The notes under the pieces are model-generated. The model saw nothing but the letters and a program-made list of their open reading frames with translations, ran no database searches and was not told where the DNA came from. From the NCBI RefSeq assembly GCF_004114535.1, contig NZ_LBJC01000007.1, positions 124,001 to 188,000 on the forward strand: DNA of 64,000 nt, given 5' to 3'. Of the stretch, positions 45,853-54,040 are shown piece by piece (the stretch's first letter is position 1; each line of letters begins with the position of its first letter). The stretch is from Bradyrhizobium nanningense. GTDB lineage: Bacteria; Pseudomonadota; Alphaproteobacteria; Rhizobiales; Xanthobacteraceae. Position numbers and translations under genes: made by a program.

Positions 45853-46764
45853 ATGCGCGGAGTTTTCGTCGACGCCAATGAAACCTTGGCCGTGATCATG
45901 GAGCGGCTAACGAGGCCCGGCGATCCCAAGGTGCGAATTCACCGGAACCCCGATATCAAGCCGGAGGAATATCCTGATATTCTCGACGGCGCCGAAATCG
46001 CGATCGTCGACCATACCGCGCTGCCGACCGAGGTCGCGAAGGAATGCGCCGGCCTCAAGCACGTCGTGTTCCTCGGCACCGGTGCGCGCAGCTACATGAA
46101 CCCGGATGAGCTTAGCCAGCTCGGCATTTCCGTGCATCTGATCAAGGGCTATGGCGACACCGCGGTCGCCGAATCCGCGATCGCGCTGATGTGGGCCTCG
46201 GCCCGCGTCATCGCGATGATGGATCGCGAGATGCGCGCCGGCAACTGGCTGCGCGAGGACGGCATGCAGCTCACCGGCAAGACGCTCGGGCTGATCGGCT
46301 TTGGCGGCATCGCCGCGGAGGTCGCGCGCATTGCGTCCGGCAGCGGCATGAAAGTAATCGCCTGGAACCGCTCGCCGAAGAGCCATCCGAGCGTCGACTT
46401 CACCGATCTCAACACGGTGCTAGCGAAAAGCGACGTGGTGTCGCTGCATCTGCTGCTCAACGACGAAACGCGCGGCATGATCACGCGCGAGAAGATCTTT
46501 GCGATGAAGCGCGGTGTCATCCTCATCAACACCGCCCGCGCCGCGATCGTCGACGAAGCCGCCATGATCGAGGCGCTGAAGTCGGGCCATATCCGTCATG
46601 CCGGCCTCGACGTCTTCAACACCGAGCCCCTGCCCGGCGATCATCCGCTGACGAAGATTCCGAACGTGACGCTCTCGGCGCATTCGGCGTTCCGTACGCC
46701 CGAAGCGAGCGAGAACCTGATTGAAGCCGCATGGGTCCATTGCCGCCGGATCGTGAAGGGATAA
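45853..46764 (+). CDS. NAD-dependent D-2-hydroxyacid dehydrogenase
   Basis: This 303-residue protein has the NAD-binding motif GLIGFGGIAAEVARIA, the catalytic Arg in LINTARAAIVDE, Glu in the following helix region and the catalytic His in LSAHSAFRTPEA. The length is typical of GhrA/SerA-like catalytic cores without regulatory domains. It interconverts a 2-oxoacid and a D-2-hydroxyacid. It lies 12 bases after the M20 gene and 11 before the Ldh-family gene. The pair may invert or oxidise hydroxyacids of opposite stereochemistry. Confidence 0.93.
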   Translation: MRGVFVDANETLAVIMERLTRPGDPKVRIHRNPDIKPEEYPDILDGAEIAIVDHTALPTEVAKECAGLKHVVFLGTGARSYMNPDELSQLGISVHLIKGYGDTAVAESAIALMWASARVIAMMDREMRAGNWLREDGMQLTGKTLGLIGFGGIAAEVARIASGSGMKVIAWNRSPKSHPSVDFTDLNTVLAKSDVVSLHLLLNDETRGMITREKIFAMKRGVILINTARAAIVDEAAMIEALKSGHIRHAGLDVFNTEPLPGDHPLTKIPNVTLSAHSAFRTPEASENLIEAAWVHCRRIVKG

Positions 46765-46775
46765 GAGCAACAACA

Positions 46776-47849
46776 ATGGCCGATTACCGCACTATCAAGG
46801 CAGAGCCGCTCACCAATGCCATCCACGCCATCGTCAAGGCCGGCGGCTCCTCGGACCGCGAGGCCGAGCTCGTGTCCACCAATCTTGTCGAGGCCAATCT
46901 GAAGGGACACGACTCGCACGGCGTCGGCATGATCCCGCGCTACGTCCAGAGCGTCACCAACGGCGGCCTCGCCGTAAACCAGCACGTCAAGATCGTGCTC
47001 GACACCGGCCCACTCCTCACTCTCGATGGCCTCACCGGCTATGGCCAGGTGATCGGCCATGAAGCGATGGAGCTGGCGGCGGAGCGTGCCAAGCGCAACG
47101 GCGTGTGCCTCGTCGGCCTCTCCAATTCGCATCACATCGGCCGCATCGGCCATTGGGCCGAGCAGTGCATCGACCACGACCTGGTCTCGATCCACTTCGT
47201 CAACGTGATATCGCGTCCGATCGTAGCGCCCTGGGGCGGCAGCGATGCGCGCCACGGCACCAACCCGTTCTGCGTCGGCATTCCGCGCCGGGACAAGGAC
47301 CCGATCGTGCTCGACTTCGCCACCAGCAGGATCGCGCAGGGCAAGACCCGCGTCGCCCACAACAAGGGCGTCGAGCTGGAGCCCGGCACCATCATCGACG
47401 ATGAAGGCAAGCCCACGGTCAATCCGCGCTACACCGTGATCCCGCCGTACGGCGCCATCCTCCCGTTCGGCGAGCACAAGGGTTCGGGGCTCGCGCTGGT
47501 GTGCGAAATCCTCGGCGGCGCACTCTCCGGTGGCCAGGTGGTCAAGGGTCCGTCCGACGGCAAGTACAACGTCCTCAACGGCATGCTCTCGATCGTCATC
47601 GACCCGGACAAGCTCGGCACCGGCGAGAATCTCGCACGTGAGGTCGAGAGTTTTGTGGCCTGGCACACGGGCTCGCCGCCCGCCTCCGGCGTCGACAAGG
47701 TCAAGATCGCCGGCGAGCCAGAGCGCGAGACCAAGAAGAAGCGCCTTGCCGAAGGCATTCCGGTCGACCCGACCACTTGGCAGGAGATTCTGGAGGCCGG
47801 GAAGAAGTTCGGGCTCGATCAGGCGGCGATCGAGAAGATCGCGGGTTGA
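46776..47849 (+). CDS. Ldh-family (malate/L-lactate/ureidoglycolate dehydrogenase type) oxidoreductase
   Basis: This 357-residue enzyme belongs to the Ldh family that includes malate, sulfolactate, Delta1-piperideine-2-carboxylate and ureidoglycolate dehydrogenases. The active His lies in GHDSHGVGMIPRYV, further conserved segments are NSHHIGRIGHW and GTNPFCVGIPR, and the C-terminal region is KGSGLALVCEILGGALSG. It is the last gene of the LysR-led operon. With an AllC-like M20 enzyme beside it, a ureidoglycolate-type substrate is one possibility; imino acid or L-2-hydroxyacid substrates are others. Confidence 0.92.
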   Translation: MADYRTIKAEPLTNAIHAIVKAGGSSDREAELVSTNLVEANLKGHDSHGVGMIPRYVQSVTNGGLAVNQHVKIVLDTGPLLTLDGLTGYGQVIGHEAMELAAERAKRNGVCLVGLSNSHHIGRIGHWAEQCIDHDLVSIHFVNVISRPIVAPWGGSDARHGTNPFCVGIPRRDKDPIVLDFATSRIAQGKTRVAHNKGVELEPGTIIDDEGKPTVNPRYTVIPPYGAILPFGEHKGSGLALVCEILGGALSGGQVVKGPSDGKYNVLNGMLSIVIDPDKLGTGENLAREVESFVAWHTGSPPASGVDKVKIAGEPERETKKKRLAEGIPVDPTTWQEILEAGKKFGLDQAAIEKIAG

Positions 47850-47862
47850 ACACTATAACGGT

Positions 47863-47989
47863 GTCGTCCCGGACAAGCGCAGCGCAGATCCGGGACCCAT
47901 AAGGACGTGGTCTGGCGAAGACTCGCGGTTACCAGCTCGGGCAACAACCTCTCCCTGGGGTTATGGGTCCCTGCTTTCGCAGGGACGAC
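47863..47989. repeat. Family B palindromic repeat between convergent genes
   Basis: GTCGTCCCGGACAAGCGC and CTTTCGCAGGGACGAC form the ends; GACCCATAAGGACG and CCCTGGGGTTATGGGTC lie inside. It separates the convergent Ldh-family and tartrate dehydrogenase genes. Confidence 0.82.
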
Positions 47990-48038
47990 AGGGGAGTTTG
48001 TTGCAACGCCGGAGCGAGCCTTCATCAAGCGCCCCGCC

Positions 48039-49112
48039 TCAATCCACCATATCCGCGACGGCTTTGCCGCAGGCCGTGGTGTCGGCATTGCCGCCGAGAT
48101 CCTTGGTGCGCAGCGTGCGTTCGGCCAGCGTGCGCTCGATCGCCTCGACGATCGACTTGCCGGCTTCCTTTTCGCCGAGATGTTCGAGCATCATCGCGCC
48201 CGACCAGATCGCGCCGATCGGGTTGGCGATGCCCTGGCCGGCGATATCAGGCGCCGAGCCGTGCACCGGCTCGAACACCGAGGGGAAATTACCTTCGGGA
48301 TTGATGTTGCCTGACGGCGCGATGCCGATCGTGCCGGTACAGGCCGGGCCGAGGTCGGACAGGATGTCGCCGAACAGATTGGAGCCGACCACGACGTCGA
48401 ACCAGTCCGGATGCAGCACGAAATTCGCAGTCAAGATGTCGATGTGGTACTTGTCCCACTTCACGCCGGGGAATTTCTTGGCCATCGCCTCCACGCGCTC
48501 GTCCCAATAGGGCATGGTGATGGAGATGCCGTTGGACTTGGTCGCCGAGGTCAGGTGCTTTTTCGGCCGCGACTGCGCGAGCTCGAAGGCGAATTTCAGG
48601 ATGCGGTCGACGCCGATGCGGGTCATCACCGTCTGCTGCGTCACGAACTCGCGATCAGTGTCCGGGAACATGCGGCCGCCGACGGAGGAATATTCACCTT
48701 CGGTGTTCTCGCGCACCACCCAGAAATCGATGTCGCCGGGTTTGCGGCCCGCCAGCGGCGACGGCACCCCGGGCATCAGCCGCACCGGGCGCAGGTTGAC
48801 ATACTGGTCGAACTCGCGGCGAAACTTGATCAGGGAGCCCCACAGCGAGACGTGGTCCGGAATCTTCGCTGGCCAGCCGACCGCGCCGAAATAGATCGCA
48901 TCGTGCTTGCCGATCTTTTCCTTCCAGTCATCGGGCATCATCTGGCCGTGCTTCTCGTAATAGTCCCAGGACGAGAAGTCGAAATGGTCGAAATGCAGGG
49001 CGACGCCATGCTTCTTCGCCGCCGCCTCCAGGACACGCAGGCCCTCGGGCATCACTTCCTTGCCGATGCCGTCGCCGGGAATGACCGCGATCCGGTATTG
49101 TTTCTTGCTCAT
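48039..49112 (-). CDS. ttuC: Tartrate/D-malate dehydrogenase (isopropylmalate dehydrogenase family)
   Basis: This 357-residue enzyme of the decarboxylating beta-hydroxyacid dehydrogenase family has IPGDGIGKEV at the start, VVRENTEGEYSSVGG, the metal-binding SNLFGDILSDLGP and EPVHGSAPDIAGQGIANP. Length and motifs fit tartrate dehydrogenase/decarboxylase and D-malate dehydrogenase (DmlA) better than LeuB. It oxidises tartrate or D-malate with NAD and Mn. ATG 49112 is preceded by AGAGGG. It is divergent from an SDR gene with strong dyads between them. Confidence 0.92.
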   Translation of the reverse strand: MSKKQYRIAVIPGDGIGKEVMPEGLRVLEAAAKKHGVALHFDHFDFSSWDYYEKHGQMMPDDWKEKIGKHDAIYFGAVGWPAKIPDHVSLWGSLIKFRREFDQYVNLRPVRLMPGVPSPLAGRKPGDIDFWVVRENTEGEYSSVGGRMFPDTDREFVTQQTVMTRIGVDRILKFAFELAQSRPKKHLTSATKSNGISITMPYWDERVEAMAKKFPGVKWDKYHIDILTANFVLHPDWFDVVVGSNLFGDILSDLGPACTGTIGIAPSGNINPEGNFPSVFEPVHGSAPDIAGQGIANPIGAIWSGAMMLEHLGEKEAGKSIVEAIERTLAERTLRTKDLGGNADTTACGKAVADMVD

Positions 49113-49156
49113 TGAGAACGTCCCTCTTTGGTCCGGCAGCCGCCGCCTTTTTGACC

Positions 49157-49205
49157 GCACTGCAATGGACCAAACGCGTCGGCAGTGCAACGCTGCACTG
49201 CAATG
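49157..49205. promoter_or_regulatory. Candidate operator: dyad plus direct repeat
   Basis: GCAGTGCA (49182-49189) and TGCACTGC (49194-49201) are perfect arms around ACGC. In addition GCACTGCAATG occurs twice in direct orientation, at 49157-49167 and 49195-49205. The element lies 45 bases upstream of ttuC and 64 bases upstream of the divergent SDR gene. Confidence 0.55.
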
Positions 49206-49268
49206 TTGACCATGGCGCGACCAAGCGCCTACTGATTTGATCCCGTTCCCATCCTGCGAGTACCTCTC

Positions 49269-50045
49269 ATGGACCTGCATCTGCGTGGCAAGCGTGTCCT
49301 GATCACGGGCGCGTCCAAGGGCATTGGCGCCGCCGCGGCCGAGGCGTTCGCCGAGGAAGGCGCACATCTCCTGCTCGCCGCCCGCAGCGGCGACCAGCTC
49401 AAGGCGCTGGCCGAGCGCTTGCGTTCCGCGCACCAGATCGATGCTGCAACGAGCATCGTCGATCTGCGCAAGGAAGAGGACGTGGCGCGGCTGGCGAAAG
49501 AAGCCGCCGACATCGACGTGCTCGTCAACAATGCCGGCGACATCCCCGGCGGCTCGATCGACAAGATTGACGAGGCGACCTGGCGTCACGCCTGGGAATT
49601 GAAGGTGTTCGGCTATATCAACCTCACGCGCCATATCTACGCGCAGATGAAGGCCAAAGGCGGCGGCGTCATTGTCAACGACATTGGCGCGGCCGGCGAG
49701 AAGTTCGACGCCAACTACATCTGCGGCAGCGCCGGCAATGCCGCGCTGATGGCTTTCACCCGCGCGCTCGGGGGCAAAAGCCTCGCCGACAACATCCGCG
49801 TGGTCGGCATCAATCCGGGCCCCGTCGGCACCGATCGCCACGTCACGCTGCTGAAGACGCGGGCCAAGCACCAGTTCGGCGACGAGAGCCGCTACAAGGA
49901 ATTCCAGAAGAGCCTGCCGCTCGGTCGCCCCGCGCATGCGCGCGAGATCGGCGACCTCATGGCATTCCTGGCGTCGGACCGCGCCGGATACACGTCTGGG
50001 GTGATCTATACGGTGGACGGCGGCATCAGCGCAGGCTGGGGTTAA
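49269..50045 (+). CDS. SDR-fold protein with substituted catalytic residues
   Basis: This 258-residue SDR keeps the cofactor motif TGASKGIG and NNAGD, and ends near VDGGISAGWG. The active-site region is abnormal. The Tyr is followed by ICGS (ANYICGSAGNAALM), so the Lys of Tyr-x3-Lys is Ser. The position of the catalytic Ser, 13 residues before the Tyr, is in VNDIGAAGEKF and is not Ser. Redox catalysis by the usual mechanism is therefore doubtful. It is divergent from ttuC and is followed by the amidase after 48 bases. A binding or regulatory role, or another chemistry, is possible. Confidence 0.88.
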   Translation: MDLHLRGKRVLITGASKGIGAAAAEAFAEEGAHLLLAARSGDQLKALAERLRSAHQIDAATSIVDLRKEEDVARLAKEAADIDVLVNNAGDIPGGSIDKIDEATWRHAWELKVFGYINLTRHIYAQMKAKGGGVIVNDIGAAGEKFDANYICGSAGNAALMAFTRALGGKSLADNIRVVGINPGPVGTDRHVTLLKTRAKHQFGDESRYKEFQKSLPLGRPAHAREIGDLMAFLASDRAGYTSGVIYTVDGGISAGWG

Positions 50046-50093
50046 CTCTATCCTCGTCATTGCGAACCGAGAATGGGCTTAGGAGCAAAGTAA

Positions 50094-51512
50094 TTGTCTC
50101 AAGATCTGATCCGCGAAACCGCGTGCGCCGTCGTCGACAAGCTGCGCTCCGGCGACGTCTCGCCGCTCGAACTGCTCGACGTCCTGCAGAAGCGCATCAG
50201 TGAAGTCGACGGCAAGGTCAATGCACTGCCGACACTCTGTTTCGATCGCGCGCGGGACAGCGCCAAGGCCTTGATGCGCAAGCCCGCCGGCGCGCGGGGG
50301 CTGCTCGCGGGCCTGCCCGTGCCGATCAAGGATCTGACCGACGTTGCAGGCGTCTTGAACACGCAGGGCTCGCCGATCTTCAAGGACAATATTCCCGCCA
50401 AGTCCGACCTGATGGTCGAGAACCTCGAGGCCAACGGCGGGGTCGTCTACGCCAAATCCAACACGCCGGAATTCGGCGCCGGCGCCAACACCTTCAACGA
50501 GGTGTTCGGAGCGACGCTCAATCCCTGGGATACGACGAAATCCGCGGCGGGCTCTTCCGGCGGTGCGGCGGTGGCGCTGGCGACCGGCATGGCCTGGCTG
50601 GCGCAGGGCTCCGACATGGGCGGATCTTTGCGCAGTCCGGCGGCCTTCTGCGGCATCGTCGGCATGCGGCCGAGCATCGGCCGGGTCGCGCATACGCCGA
50701 AGGCGGGCATCGATCGCAATCTCGGCGTGCAGGGCCCGATGGCGCGCAACGTCGAGGATCTCGCGCTGCTGCTGGATGCCATGAGCGGCGACTATGCCGC
50801 CGATCCGCTGTCGCTGCCAGCGCCCGCGACCTCGTTCCTGTCGGCGGCACAGTCAGGCAGGAAGCCGAAGCGCATCGCCTATTCGCCCGATCTCGGCATC
50901 ACGCCTGTCGATCCCGAGGTGAAGGCGATCACGCGCAAGGCGGCGGAACGCTTTGCCGAGGCTGGCGCGATCGTCGAGGAAGCCCATCCGGACTGGCGCG
51001 AGGCGCACGAGTGCTTCCACGTGCTGCGCGCATTCGATTTCGCGATCAGCAAGGCGCAATTGCTGAGAACCAAGCGCGACCTGCTCAAGCCCGAGGTGAT
51101 CTGGAACATCGAGGAAGGCCTCAAGCTCACGGTCGAGCAGCTCGAGCGCGCCGAGGCCCAGCGCGTCGGCATGACCGCACGCGCGGTCGAATTCTTCAAG
51201 ACCTACGATTTGCTGCTGACACCCACCACGATCGTGCCGCCTTTCCCGATCGAGCACCGCTATGTCGCCGAATGCGCCGGCAAGAGGTTCAACAACTATG
51301 TCGAATGGCTCGGCATCGTCTACGCCATCACGCTCGCCTGCTGCCCCTCGCTGTCGCTGCCATGCGGCTTCACGGCGTCCGGCTTGCCGGTCGGCGTTCA
51401 GGTGGTCGGCGCGCCCAGGGGCGATGCGGACGTGCTCGCCGGCGCGAAGCTGCTGGAGGATATTCTGGGCCTGCGCGGCACGACGCCGATCGATCCGAAA
51501 GCGAGCAAGTAG
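50094..51512 (+). CDS. Amidase-signature-family amidohydrolase
   Basis: This 472-residue enzyme has the Ser-cisSer-Lys triad: Lys79 in LPVPIKDLTD, Ser154 in AAGSSGGAAVA and Ser178 in QGSDMGGSLRSP. It would hydrolyse an amide to acid and ammonia. The start is TTG 50094, preceded by AGGAG with 8 bases spacing; no in-frame ATG fits the family N-terminus. It follows the degenerate SDR gene and is convergent with the AapM-type permease gene. The substrate is unknown. Nearby amino-acid transport and M20 genes suggest a nitrogen-containing acid. Confidence 0.92.
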   Translation: MSQDLIRETACAVVDKLRSGDVSPLELLDVLQKRISEVDGKVNALPTLCFDRARDSAKALMRKPAGARGLLAGLPVPIKDLTDVAGVLNTQGSPIFKDNIPAKSDLMVENLEANGGVVYAKSNTPEFGAGANTFNEVFGATLNPWDTTKSAAGSSGGAAVALATGMAWLAQGSDMGGSLRSPAAFCGIVGMRPSIGRVAHTPKAGIDRNLGVQGPMARNVEDLALLLDAMSGDYAADPLSLPAPATSFLSAAQSGRKPKRIAYSPDLGITPVDPEVKAITRKAAERFAEAGAIVEEAHPDWREAHECFHVLRAFDFAISKAQLLRTKRDLLKPEVIWNIEEGLKLTVEQLERAEAQRVGMTARAVEFFKTYDLLLTPTTIVPPFPIEHRYVAECAGKRFNNYVEWLGIVYAITLACCPSLSLPCGFTASGLPVGVQVVGAPRGDADVLAGAKLLEDILGLRGTTPIDPKASK

Positions 51513-51516
51513 CTGA

Positions 51517-51656
51517 TGCCCCGGACGCAGCGCAGCGCCTCTTCGGCGGTGCGCTGCAGAGCCGGGGCCCATCTCGCCGAGGACTTGCCGTGCGTCCCTG
51601 GGTCCCCGGCTCGGCGGCGCAGCGCTGACGCGCCGCACCTTGTCCGGGACACGAAA
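51517..51656. repeat. Family D palindromic repeat between convergent genes
   Basis: It runs from TGCCCCGGACGCAGCGCAGC to CCTTGTCCGGGACACG, with inner GGTGCGCTGCAGAGCCGGGG and CCCCGGCTCGGCGGCGC pairs. It lies between the amidase and permease genes, 3 bases from the permease stop. Confidence 0.8.
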
Positions 51657-51659
51657 CTC

Positions 51660-52766
51660 TCACCTTCCCCTCGTCGCTTCCAGACCGCGGCTGTAGCGCG
51701 ACATCGCGAAGCAGAACACGAAATAGATCGCGGCGACGAAGATATAGACCTCGACCGAGAATTGTTGCCACGCCGGATCGATGATCGCGGTCTTCGCCGT
51801 CGTCAGCAGGTCGAAGATGCCGATGATGAGGACGAGGCTGGTGTCCTTGAAGAAGGCGATGAAGGTGTTGACCAGCGGCGGGATGACGTGGCGGATCGCC
51901 TGCGGCAGGATGATCAGCCGGTTCTTGCGCCAGTAGGACAGCCCGAGCGCGTCCGCTGCCTCGTACTGCCCGCGCGGCACGGCCTGAAGCCCGCCGCGGA
52001 TGACCTCGGCGAGATAGGCGCCCGCAAACAGGATGATCGCGATCTGCGCGCGCAACAGCTTGTCGATGTTGAATCCGCTGGGCATGAACAGCGGGAACAT
52101 GACGCTCGCCATGAACAGCAGGCTGACCAGCGGCACGCCGCGGATCAGCTCGACATAGAGCACGCTGAGCGAGCGGATCGCCGGCAGTTTCGAGCGTCGG
52201 CCGAGCGCGACGAGGATGCCGAGCGGAAAGCCGAATGCGAGGCCGAAGGTCGCAAGGATCAGCGTGACCGGCAATCCGCCCCAGCGATCTTGCGGGACGA
52301 AGGACAGCCCGAGCACCCCGCCCCACATCAACACGCTGATCAGCGCGAGCGCTCCGATCCAGAGCAAGACGAGTTCGCGCCGCCACAAAGCGCGGCGGGT
52401 CGAGAGATAGAACAGTGCAATGAACAGCAGCACGGCTAGTGCCGGCCGCCACTGTTCGTCGAACGGATAGGTGCCGAACAGGATGAAGCGATACTTTTCG
52501 GGAATGATCGCCCAACAGGCGCCGACGCCACGCGCCGCCCGGCAGGCACTGGAATCGTTTGCAGGCGTCAGCCACACTGCATTCGCGATACCCCACTGCA
52601 CGAAGCTGAAGATGCCCTTGGCGAGAATCGCGAGCAGCACGACCGAGAGAATGCCATTCGGGATCGATGAGAACAGATTGGCGCGCAGCCAGCGCAGCAC
52701 GGGGTTTCCGCTCTGCGGACGGCGGGCGGCGCGCGGTGCGTCCGGAATGTCGGCGATCACGGTCAT
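51660..52766 (-). CDS. aapM: General L-amino acid-type ABC transporter permease AapM
   Basis: This 368-residue permease has an N-terminal extension with extra membrane segments, as in AapM. The conserved HisM-type loop is GLQAVPRGQYEAADALGLSYWRK, seen as VPRGQYEAADALGL and ILPQAIRHVIPPL. The start at 52766 lies 2 bases after the aapQ stop, so the two are co-translated. The frame is open upstream, but that part is a shadow of aapQ. The complete Aap system also needs AapP ATPase and AapJ; only a distant AapJ-like gene (56280) is in the window. Confidence 0.93.
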   Translation of the reverse strand: MTVIADIPDAPRAARRPQSGNPVLRWLRANLFSSIPNGILSVVLLAILAKGIFSFVQWGIANAVWLTPANDSSACRAARGVGACWAIIPEKYRFILFGTYPFDEQWRPALAVLLFIALFYLSTRRALWRRELVLLWIGALALISVLMWGGVLGLSFVPQDRWGGLPVTLILATFGLAFGFPLGILVALGRRSKLPAIRSLSVLYVELIRGVPLVSLLFMASVMFPLFMPSGFNIDKLLRAQIAIILFAGAYLAEVIRGGLQAVPRGQYEAADALGLSYWRKNRLIILPQAIRHVIPPLVNTFIAFFKDTSLVLIIGIFDLLTTAKTAIIDPAWQQFSVEVYIFVAAIYFVFCFAMSRYSRGLEATRGR

Positions 52767-52768
52767 GA

Positions 52769-53953
52769 TCAGCGCTCCACCAGTGCGATGCGCGCGTTGT
52801 ACCAGTTCATGAAGAAGCTGATGGAAAGGCTGATCGTCAGGAACACCGCCATGATCAGCGCGATGGCTTCGATCGCCTGGCCGGTCTGGTTCAGCGTGGT
52901 GTTGGCGACCGAGACCACGTCCTGGTAGCCGATCGCCACCGCGAGCGAGGAATTCTTGGTCAGGTTGAGATACTGGCTCGTCATCGGCGGCACGATCACG
53001 CGCAGCGCCTGCGGCAGGATGATCTTTCGCAGCATGAAGCTGCGGCGCAGGCCAAGTGCGTTGGCGGCGTCCCACTGCCCTCGCGGCACGGACTGGATGC
53101 CGCTGCGCACGATCTCGGCAATGAAGGCCGAGGTGTAAGTCACGAGCGCGATCAGCAGCGCGAAATATTCCGGGGCGAGCGTCAGCCCGCCGACGAAGTT
53201 GAAGCCCCGCAATTGGGGCCACTCGATCGTCCAGGGCACGCCAAGCACCAGCGAGAGGGCTGCCGGCAGCACGATGATAAGGCCGAGCGCAAACGGCCAG
53301 GCCGGCCGCGGCCTGCCGTCGCGCATCTGCTGCGCGATCAGCCGCCTCCTGATGAGATAGAACCCGGCACATCCGAGCACAGCAGCGCCGAGCACCCAAA
53401 GCTGCGGCGGGCCAATCGGAATTGCCGGCAGGATCAGGCCACGATTGGAAAGGAACACGCCTTCGACAGGCCGCCATGCCGCGCGGGCGGCCGGCAGCGC
53501 CTGCATCAGCACGTACCAGAACAGGAGCTGGAGCAGCAGCGGGATGTCGCGGAGCGTTTCGACATAGACGGCGGCGAGGCGCGACAGCAGCCAGTTGGCC
53601 GACAAGCGCGAGATGCCGATCAGCGTGCCGAGGACGGTCGCGAGCACGATCCCGATCACGGCAACGCGTAAGGTGTTGCCGACGCCGACGACGAAGGCCC
53701 AGAGATACGTGTCTTTGGGATTATAGGCGAACAAGCTGTCGGCGATCGGCATGCCGGCCTCGCGGCCGAGGAAGGCAAAGCCGGTCGTGATGCGGCGAGC
53801 CGAGAGGTTGGTGACGGTGTTGGACCAGAGGAAGCCGATGACCGCGACCGCGATCCCGACCACCAGCACCTGCCAGAACAGGCCTTGCAGCTCGCGGCGT
53901 CCCCATGCGCCGAACAGGCGGCGCGGCGGCGGTCTCCGGGCGTCGATGGTCAC
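52769..53953 (-). CDS. aapQ: General L-amino acid-type ABC transporter permease AapQ
   Basis: This 394-residue permease has a long N-terminus with one membrane segment, then the HisQM-type core with GISRLSANWLLSRLAAVYVE, VPRGQWDAANALGLRRSF and ILPQALRVIVPPMTSQYLN. The start is GTG 53953, with AGAAGGA upstream. It is the first gene of the permease pair and is divergent from the RpiR regulator gene across 87 bases that contain a clear dyad (54004-54032). No ATPase gene follows. Confidence 0.93.
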   Translation of the reverse strand: MTIDARRPPPRRLFGAWGRRELQGLFWQVLVVGIAVAVIGFLWSNTVTNLSARRITTGFAFLGREAGMPIADSLFAYNPKDTYLWAFVVGVGNTLRVAVIGIVLATVLGTLIGISRLSANWLLSRLAAVYVETLRDIPLLLQLLFWYVLMQALPAARAAWRPVEGVFLSNRGLILPAIPIGPPQLWVLGAAVLGCAGFYLIRRRLIAQQMRDGRPRPAWPFALGLIIVLPAALSLVLGVPWTIEWPQLRGFNFVGGLTLAPEYFALLIALVTYTSAFIAEIVRSGIQSVPRGQWDAANALGLRRSFMLRKIILPQALRVIVPPMTSQYLNLTKNSSLAVAIGYQDVVSVANTTLNQTGQAIEAIALIMAVFLTISLSISFFMNWYNARIALVER

Positions 53954-54003
53954 AGCGCAAAAATCCTTCTCGATAGCGACGATTTCCGGCAGCGCACGTC
54001 AAC

Positions 54004-54032
54004 TGTTGCACCGATCCAAAATCCATGCAACA
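54004..54032. promoter_or_regulatory. Candidate RpiR operator
   Basis: TGTTGCA (54004-54010) and TGCAACA (54026-54032) are perfect 7-base arms with a 15-base spacer. The dyad sits in the 87-base space between aapQ and the RpiR gene, where it could control both directions. Confidence 0.6.
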
Positions 54033-54040
54033 AATGTTTC

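Noticed and set aside
49113..50060. Extension of the tartrate dehydrogenase frame upstream
   Set aside because: It is antisense to the SDR gene; the family start is at 49112.
52767..53477. Extension of the AapM frame upstream to 53477
   Set aside because: It overlaps aapQ out of frame; AapM starts at 52766.
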